Assembly: GCF_019192735.1 (NCBI RefSeq)
Contig: NZ_JAHTKP010000025.1
Location: 46,155 to 110,154, forward strand
Length of the DNA stretch: 64,000 bases
Direction: 5' to 3'
Source of the DNA: Kitasatospora aureofaciens
GTDB lineage: Bacteria; Actinomycetota; Actinomycetes; Streptomycetales; Streptomycetaceae
Position 1 is the first letter of the stretch. Every line of letters begins with the position of its first letter. Made by a program: the position numbers and the translations under genes. Of the stretch, positions 58,306-64,000 are shown piece by piece. Under the pieces are notes generated by a model. That model did not search any database, was not told the DNA's origin, and saw only the letters and a list, made by a program, of their open reading frames with translations.

Positions 58306-60303
58306 TCAGGATAGACCCGCCTGGCCGTTGGCCCGCCAGGTGCTCACGGTCACCTTGGCGGCCCCGGTACTGGCGTCCGCGACCTCCACGGCCACGACGG
58401 CGATGTTCTGCGTCACCCGGTCGCGGATGCAGAGCAGCCGGCCCGGGGTGACGCGGTTGAAGCTCAGGTCGGTGTCCGGACGGGAGTCGATCGCGCTCGC
58501 GCACTGCTCCGGGGTGACGCTGGCCTCGCTGATCACCGCGAAGTCGGAGGCGTTGTCGCCGTAGGGATCGAAGGAGTCCGCCCGGCCGCCGCAGCACCCG
58601 GCCTTGCCGACACCGAAGCCCCACTTCAGGCCGTTGCCCCCGGGCACCACCTTGCCGGCGGTCAGATCGATCTTGTAGGCGTCGCTGGAGTACTGGGCGG
58701 CGGGGATGGCGAGCGAGACCTTGTCGAGCGCCGGCGTGTAGCCGGTGGGCCGGGCGGGTGCCGAGACGGTGCCGCCGGGCGTCGACGGCTTCGCGGTCGG
58801 GGCCGACACCGGGGAGTTGGTGGCGGTCGGGGCGGGCGTGGAGCTCTGTGCGGGCGGCAGCGGCCCGGCCGACTGGGTCACCGTCTGGCCGGCGACCGGG
58901 GTGTTGTTGCTCGTCTTGCCGTCGTTCAGCTTCTTCATCAGGAAGACGCCGCCCGCGGTGCCGCCGATCGCCATCACCAGGGCGACGACGAGCAGCACCT
59001 TCCAGGACACCCCGCCCTTCTTCTTCTCCTTGGGCTCCGGCTCAGGGGTGCTGGTGACCACCGGGCCGGGCGGCGGGGTGTCGTAGGACGGCGGCTCCTG
59101 GCGGAGCTGCATGGTCGGCGGGGCGGACAGCACCGGCGCGGTCGGCGTCTCGGTGGGCGGCTGAGGGGCGCCGTACGCGCCGAGCGGCGGCGGGACGAAG
59201 CCGGGCGGGGGCCCTGCGGGCGACTGCGGGACGGGCGGCTGCGGGGGCTGGCTCACCGCGGTGGCCGGGTGGGTCGGTGCGGCGGCCGACGGCGGGGGAG
59301 TGGCCGGCACGGCCGGCATCGGGGTCGGCGGGGTGGCCGGGACGGCCGGCATCGGGGTGGGCGGCGTCTTGGGCAGGTCGGAGCGGCGGGTGATCTCGGT
59401 GTTGACCTGGCGCGGCAGCCAGTCGTCACCGAACCGCAGCTGGCCGCCGACCTCGGGGTGGTTGCGGGCGACCTGGATGATCTCGGCGGGCGTCGGCCGG
59501 TCCTCGGGGGACTTCGCCAGGCAGCGCAGGACCAGCTCGCGCAGGTCGGCCGGGACGGTCTCCAGGTCGGGCCCCTCGTGCACCACCCGGTAGAGCACCG
59601 CGGTGTCCGGGCCGTCGCCGAACGGCGCCGCGCCGCCGGCCACGTAGGCGGCCAGCGCGCCGAGCGCGAAGACGTCGGTGGCCGGGGTGACCGGGCGGCC
59701 CTGGGCCTGCTCGGGGGACATGAAGGCGGGGGAGCCGATCCGGTAGCCGGTGCCGGTCAGCGCGGTGGCGTCGGCGGCCCTGGCGATGCCGAAGTCGATC
59801 ACCCGCGGGCCGTCGCCGGCGACCAGCACGTTGGCCGGCTTGAGGTCGCGGTGCACGACCTCGACGCTGTGGATCGCCTGCAGCGCCTCGGCGATGCCGC
59901 CCATGAGCAGCAGCACGGTGCGCACCGGCAGCGCGCCGTGCTCGCGCACCACCTGCTGGAGGGACGGGCCGGGGACGTACGCGGTGACCAGCCAGGGGGC
60001 GTCCGAGTCCAGGCCGCCGGAGTCGATCACCTGCGCGGTGTAGAGCCCGTGGATCCGCTGGGCGTTGCTGACCTCCTGGGCGAAGCGGCGGCGGAACTCG
60101 GAGTCCTCGGCGAACTCGGGGCGGACCACCTTGAGGGCGACCGGGCGCCCGCCCGGCGTGTACGACAGGTAGACCCGGCCCATGCCGCCGGCCCCCAGCC
60201 GGGCGAAGAGCCGGTAGCCCCCGACCTCCCGGGGGTCGTCCGGGAGCAGCGGCTGGAAGACCGGCGGGAGCTTGCTGGCGTCCCGCGGCGTGTCGGCGGT
60301 CAT
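58306..60303 (-). CDS. Membrane Ser/Thr protein kinase
   Basis: The 665-residue eukaryotic-type kinase has GAGGMGRVYL, the ATP-binding Lys58 in VALKVV, the catalytic HRDLKPANVL, the DFG motif IDFGIARAAD and the SPAFMSPEQ activation segment end. A long Pro-rich linker (about 300-440) with a repeated MPAVPATPPTP unit leads to one membrane helix (KVLLVVALVMAIGGTAGGVFL, near 455-475) and an outer domain with Cys pairs (AGCCGG). ATG 60303 has AGGGGGA upstream. It should sense an envelope signal and phosphorylate proteins inside; no cognate phosphatase gene is near. Confidence 0.92.
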   Translation of the reverse strand: MTADTPRDASKLPPVFQPLLPDDPREVGGYRLFARLGAGGMGRVYLSYTPGGRPVALKVVRPEFAEDSEFRRRFAQEVSNAQRIHGLYTAQVIDSGGLDSDAPWLVTAYVPGPSLQQVVREHGALPVRTVLLLMGGIAEALQAIHSVEVVHRDLKPANVLVAGDGPRVIDFGIARAADATALTGTGYRIGSPAFMSPEQAQGRPVTPATDVFALGALAAYVAGGAAPFGDGPDTAVLYRVVHEGPDLETVPADLRELVLRCLAKSPEDRPTPAEIIQVARNHPEVGGQLRFGDDWLPRQVNTEITRRSDLPKTPPTPMPAVPATPPTPMPAVPATPPPSAAAPTHPATAVSQPPQPPVPQSPAGPPPGFVPPPLGAYGAPQPPTETPTAPVLSAPPTMQLRQEPPSYDTPPPGPVVTSTPEPEPKEKKKGGVSWKVLLVVALVMAIGGTAGGVFLMKKLNDGKTSNNTPVAGQTVTQSAGPLPPAQSSTPAPTATNSPVSAPTAKPSTPGGTVSAPARPTGYTPALDKVSLAIPAAQYSSDAYKIDLTAGKVVPGGNGLKWGFGVGKAGCCGGRADSFDPYGDNASDFAVISEASVTPEQCASAIDSRPDTDLSFNRVTPGRLLCIRDRVTQNIAVVAVEVADASTGAAKVTVSTWRANGQAGLS

Positions 60304-60495
60304 GTGGTGATCCCCCTGGGAGAGCGGTGAGGTCGTCCGGCCGGCCACGGGCGCGGTGACGGGCACCCGGGCAGAAATCCGGCGAGGCATAACCTATCGA
60401 CCTGTCAGGTGGACGTGCACCGCGGTTCCCCTGTTGGTTGCAGAGCTGCGACCTTGACATGGCGCCACCGTGAAACGGCGGGCCGGAAAACGGCG

Positions 60496-60532
60496 CGGCC
60501 CCCGCCCCCCCGGAGGGGGAGGACGGGGGCCG
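60496..60532 (-). terminator. Terminator after kgd
   Basis: A 9-bp stem (60496-60504 with 60524-60532), extended by C and G runs inside, begins 24 bp past the kgd stop. Confidence 0.75.
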
Positions 60533-60556
60533 GATTGCCCTGAGAGCGTCAGAGCG

Positions 60557-63500
60557 TCAGATCGAGTAGACCTCTTCGATCAGCGCCTGCTGCTCGGCGG
60601 CGTGGCGCTTGGCCGAGCCGACCGCGGGGGACGAGGCCGCCGACCGGGCGACGCGGCGCAGCCGCGAGCCGTTGGCGCTGCGGCCGATGACGACCTGCAG
60701 GTGGTCGACCAGGTTCATCGCGATGAACGGCCAGGCACCCTGGTTGGCCGGCTCCTCCTGGGCCCAGACGAACTGGACGTTGTCGCCGTAGCGGGCCAGC
60801 TCCTCCTGGAGCTCGGCCACCGGCAGCGGGTAGAGCCGCTCGACCCGGACGATCGCCGTGTCGGTGACGCCGCGCTCGGTGCGCGCCGCCTCCAGGTCGT
60901 AGTAGAACTTGCCGGCGGTGATGATCACCTTGCGGACCTGCGCCGGGTCGACGGTGCTGTCGCCGATGACCGGGCGGAACGAGCCGGACAGGAACTCCTC
61001 GGTCGCACTCGCCGCGGCCTTGAGACGCAGCATCGACTTCGGGGTGAAGACGACCAGCGGCTTGTGGTGCGGGTTGTGCGCCTGCCAGCGCAGCAGGTGG
61101 AAGTAGTTCGACGGCAGGGTCGGCATGGCGACCGTCATGTTGTTCTGCGCGCACAGCTGGAGGAAGCGCTCCGGGCGGGAGGACGAGTGGTCCGGGCCCT
61201 GGCCCTCGTAGCCGTGCGGCAGCAGCAGGGTGACGCCGGAGTGCTGGCCCCACTTCTGCTCGGCGGAGGCGATGTACTCGTCCACCACGGTCTGCGCGCC
61301 GTTGACGAAGTCGCCGAACTGCGCCTCCCACATGACCAGCGAGTTCGGGCGGGTCAGCGAGTAGCCGTACTCGAAGCCCATGGCCGCGTACTCCGACAGC
61401 AGGCTGTCGTAGACGGTGTAGCGGGCCTGGTCCTCGGTGAGGTACTGCAGCGGGGTGTAGTCCTCGCCGGTCTTGCGGTCGATCAGGACGGCGTGCCGCT
61501 GGCCGAAGGTGCCGCGGCGGCTGTCCTGGCCGGCCAGGCGGACCGGGTGGCCCTCCATGAGCAGCGAGCCGATGGCGAGGGTCTCGCCCATCGCCCAGTC
61601 GATGGTGTTGTCCTCGACCGAGGCGGCGCGGCGCTGCAGCTGCGGCAGCAGGCGCGGGTGGACGGTCAGCCAGTCCGGGTGGTTGACCTGGGAGGCGGCG
61701 ATCCGCTTGACCATCTCCTGGGAGATGCCGGTCTGGATGTTGACCGGGAAGTCGGCCTGCGGCTTGCCACCGGCGGTCGGGGCCGGCGCCTGGGCGGCGT
61801 CGCGGACCTCGGCGAAGACCTTCTCCAGCTGGCCCTGGAAGTCCTGGAGCGCCTGCTCCGCCTCTTCCATGGTGATGTCGCCGCGACCGATCAGGCCCTC
61901 GGTGTACAGCTTGCGCACCGAGCGCTTCTTGTCGATCAGGTCGTACATCAGCGGCTGGGTGAACGACGGGTTGTCGGCCTCGTTGTGACCGCGGCGGCGG
62001 TAGCAGATGAGGTCGATCACGACGTCCTTGTGGAACGTCTGGCGGAACTCGAAGGCGAGCCGCGCGACGCGGACTACGGCCTCCGGGTCGTCGCCGTTCA
62101 CGTGGAAGATCGGGGCCTCGATCATGCGGGCCACGTCGGTGCAGTACATCGAGGAGCGCGAGGAGGCCGGGGCGGCGGTGAAGCCGACCTGGTTGTTCAC
62201 CACGACGTGCACGGTGCCGCCGGTGCGGTAGCCGCGCAGCTGCGACATGTTCAGGGTCTCCGCGACGACGCCCTGGCCGGCGAAGGCCGCGTCGCCGTGG
62301 ATCTGGATCGGCAGCACCGGGAAGGTGGTGCCGCCCTGGTCCAGGATGTCCTGCTTGGCGCGGGCGATGCCCTCGACGACCGGGTCCACGGCCTCCAGGT
62401 GGGAGGGGTTCGCGGCGAGCGAGACCTTGATGGTCTCGCCGTCCAGGCCGGTGAAGGTGCCCTCGGCGCCCAGGTGGTACTTGACGTCGCCGGAGCCGTG
62501 CATGGACTTCGGGTCGAGGTTGCCCTCGAACTCGCCGAAGATCTTGCCGTACGGCTTGCCGACGATGTTGGCCAGCACGTTCAGGCGGCCGCGGTGGGCC
62601 ATGCCGATGACGGCCTCGTCGAGGCGGTTCTCGGCGGCGGAGTCGATGGTCGCGTCCAGCAGCGCGATCAGCGACTCACCGCCCTCCAGCGAGAAGCGCT
62701 TCTGTCCGACGTACTTGGTCTGCAGGAAGGTCTCGAACGCCTCGGCGGAGTTCAGCCGGCGCAGGATGCGCAGCTGCTCCTCGCGCTCGGGCTTCGCGTA
62801 CGGCTTCTCCAGGCGCTCCTGCAGCCACTTGCGCTGCTTCGGGTCCTGGATGTGCATGTACTCGATGCCGACGGTGCGGCAGTACGTGTTGCGCAGCAGG
62901 CCGAGGATGTCGCGGAGCTTCATCATCTTGTGGCCGCCGAAGCCGCCGACCGCGAACTCGCGCTCCAGGTCCCACAGGGTGAGGCCGTGCGTGGTGACGT
63001 CCAGGTCGGGGTGCTTGCGCTGCTTGTACTCCAGCGGGTCGGTGTCGGCCATCAGGTGGCCGCGGACCCGGTAGGAGTGGATCAGCTCCATGACGCGCGC
63101 GGTCTTGTTGACCTCGTCGTCGTGGGTGGTGGCGACGTCGGTGGCCCAGCGGACCGGCTCGTACGGGATCCGCAGCGACTCGAAGATCTCGTCGTAGAAG
63201 CCGTTCTCGCCGAGCAGCAGGCGGTGGATCTCGCGCAGGAACTCGCCGGACGCCGCGCCCTGGATGACGCGGTGGTCGTAGGTCGAGGTCAGCGTCATGA
63301 TCTTGGAGACGCCGAGGCGCGACAGGGTCTCCGGGGCGGAGCCCTGGAACTCGGCCGGGTACTCCATGGCGCCGACGCCGACGATGGTGCCCTGGTTCTG
63401 CATCAGGCGCGGCACGGAGTGCACGGTGCCGATGCCGCCGGGGTTGGTCAGCGAGACCGTGACGCCGGTGAAGTCGTCCATGGTCAGCTTGTTGGCGCGG

Positions 63501-64000
63501 GCCCGGCGGACGATGTCCTCGTAGGCCTGCCAGAAGCCGAAGAAGTCGAGGGTCTCGGCCTTCTTGATGGCCGCGACGACGAGCTGGCGGTCGCCGTTGG
63601 GCTTGACCAGGTCGATGGCCAGGCCGAGGTTGACGTGCTCCGGCTTGACCAGGAAGGCCTTGCCGTCCTCCACCTTGTAGCTGTAGTTCATGCCCGGGGC
63701 GGCCTTGATGGCCTGGACCAGGGCGTAGCCGATCAGGTGGGTGAAGGAGACCTTGCCGCCGCGGGCGCGCTGCAGGTGGTTGTTGATGACGATGCGGTTG
63801 TCGATCAACAGCTTCGCGGGGACCGCGCGGACCGAGGTCGCGGTGGGGACCTCCAGCGAGGCGTCCATGTTGGTGGCGACGGCCTTTGCCGGGCCGCGCA
63901 GCTGGACGAGCTCGGGGCCGGCGGTGGCGGCGGCGGGCGCTGCCGGCGCGGCGGCCTTGGGGGCCGGGGGCGCGGCGGGCGCTGCGGCGAGCGGCAGATC
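60557..64000 (-). CDS. kgd: Multifunctional 2-oxoglutarate decarboxylase/dehydrogenase (Kgd/SucA), N-terminus cut
   Basis: The visible 1147 residues lack the N-terminal end, which lies beyond the right edge. From the edge there is an Ala/Pro linker, an E2-type acyltransferase domain (TSVRAVPAKLLIDNRIVINNH to TYDHRVIQGAASGEFLREIH) and the thiamine-diphosphate E1 part (GMAHRGRLNVLANIVGKP, YHLGAEGTFT, CTDVARMIEAPIFHVNGDDPE, RRGHNEADNPSFTQP). The arrangement is that of actinobacterial Kgd, in which E2 and E1 are fused and which works with Lpd and the E2p of pyruvate dehydrogenase. It runs the oxidative step from 2-oxoglutarate in the TCA cycle. In mycobacteria the FHA protein GarA inhibits it; the same site cannot be seen here. 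Confidence 0.94.
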   Translation of the reverse strand, partial: DLPLAAAPAAPPAPKAAAPAAPAAATAGPELVQLRGPAKAVATNMDASLEVPTATSVRAVPAKLLIDNRIVINNHLQRARGGKVSFTHLIGYALVQAIKAAPGMNYSYKVEDGKAFLVKPEHVNLGLAIDLVKPNGDRQLVVAAIKKAETLDFFGFWQAYEDIVRRARANKLTMDDFTGVTVSLTNPGGIGTVHSVPRLMQNQGTIVGVGAMEYPAEFQGSAPETLSRLGVSKIMTLTSTYDHRVIQGAASGEFLREIHRLLLGENGFYDEIFESLRIPYEPVRWATDVATTHDDEVNKTARVMELIHSYRVRGHLMADTDPLEYKQRKHPDLDVTTHGLTLWDLEREFAVGGFGGHKMMKLRDILGLLRNTYCRTVGIEYMHIQDPKQRKWLQERLEKPYAKPEREEQLRILRRLNSAEAFETFLQTKYVGQKRFSLEGGESLIALLDATIDSAAENRLDEAVIGMAHRGRLNVLANIVGKPYGKIFGEFEGNLDPKSMHGSGDVKYHLGAEGTFTGLDGETIKVSLAANPSHLEAVDPVVEGIARAKQDILDQGGTTFPVLPIQIHGDAAFAGQGVVAETLNMSQLRGYRTGGTVHVVVNNQVGFTAAPASSRSSMYCTDVARMIEAPIFHVNGDDPEAVVRVARLAFEFRQTFHKDVVIDLICYRRRGHNEADNPSFTQPLMYDLIDKKRSVRKLYTEGLIGRGDITMEEAEQALQDFQGQLEKVFAEVRDAAQAPAPTAGGKPQADFPVNIQTGISQEMVKRIAASQVNHPDWLTVHPRLLPQLQRRAASVEDNTIDWAMGETLAIGSLLMEGHPVRLAGQDSRRGTFGQRHAVLIDRKTGEDYTPLQYLTEDQARYTVYDSLLSEYAAMGFEYGYSLTRPNSLVMWEAQFGDFVNGAQTVVDEYIASAEQKWGQHSGVTLLLPHGYEGQGPDHSSSRPERFLQLCAQNNMTVAMPTLPSNYFHLLRWQAHNPHHKPLVVFTPKSMLRLKAAASATEEFLSGSFRPVIGDSTVDPAQVRKVIITAGKFYYDLEAARTERGVTDTAIVRVERLYPLPVAELQEELARYGDNVQFVWAQEEPANQGAWPFIAMNLVDHLQVVIGRSANGSRLRRVARSAASSPAVGSAKRHAAEQQALIEEVYSI

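Overview
The window is high-GC actinobacterial DNA (roughly 70% GC or more). Gene content and order point to the family Streptomycetaceae, Streptomyces or Kitasatospora. As I recall the Streptomyces coelicolor chromosome, the same blocks occur there in the same order: rsgA-aroA-M50 peptidase, sigR-rsrA, nrdAB, dasR-dasABCD, sensor kinase-wblE-dagK-sigH-ushX, sodN-sodX, glutamate-type ABC transporter, malic enzyme and finally kgd/sucA. No tRNA, rRNA or CRISPR array was seen. The genes are mostly core chromosome, with one small accessory island at about 11.0-15.5 kb.

Layout. 0-2.4 kb: a leftward operon of M50-type metalloprotease, aroA and rsgA (cut by the window edge), headed by two tandem 77-bp repeats that encode near-identical 26-residue mini-ORFs chained by ATGA overlaps. 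2.5-4.1 kb: SRAP-family protein and an alpha/beta hydrolase. 4.1-5.6 kb: the thiol-oxidative-stress sigma factor SigR with its redox anti-sigma factor RsrA, behind a textbook SigR-dependent promoter. 5.7-11 kb: two coupled membrane HD-GYP-type proteins, a TPR-like protein and peptide deformylase. 11-15.5 kb: a ferritin-like enzyme, two head-to-head truncated regulatory genes, an HD protein, an IS630-family insertion and a DUF397 gene. 15.6-19.4 kb: class Ia ribonucleotide reductase nrdAB behind a cobalamin riboswitch and a pair of NrdR-like boxes. 19.4-24.2 kb: a cellulose-synthase-like glycosyltransferase with two secreted or anchored glycoside hydrolases, probably making and trimming an extracellular polysaccharide. 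24.3-30.4 kb: assorted genes including a GlxA-family regulator and an MctP-like transporter with its DUF3311 partner.

30.5-39.5 kb is the GlcNAc/chitobiose locus: the regulator DasR, the ABC importer DasABC, the N-acetylglucosaminidase DasD, a second DasA-like binding protein with its own DasR-type promoter, and a SIS-domain sugar-phosphate enzyme. DasR-like operators also lie in front of the next gene, a PdtaS-type sensor kinase. 40-46 kb: sensor kinase, WblE (WhiB1), a diacylglycerol kinase-like protein, SigH and its anti-sigma factor UshX/PrsH. 46-48.7 kb: nickel superoxide dismutase and its maturation protease plus small genes. 48.8-53 kb: a polar amino-acid ABC transporter with two binding proteins. 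53.5-60.4 kb: malic enzyme, quinone-oxidoreductase-like protein, a PadR/DUF4097 operon and a membrane Ser/Thr kinase. 60.5-64 kb: most of the multifunctional 2-oxoglutarate decarboxylase/dehydrogenase, cut at its N-terminus by the window edge.

The main themes are sensing and stress control (SigR-RsrA, NrdR with B12, WblE, SigH-UshX, SodN) and aminosugar uptake under DasR. The least explained parts are the mini-ORF repeats, the polysaccharide operon, the duplicated DasR promoter with four 11-bp direct repeats upstream, and the DasR-like sites before the sensor kinase.
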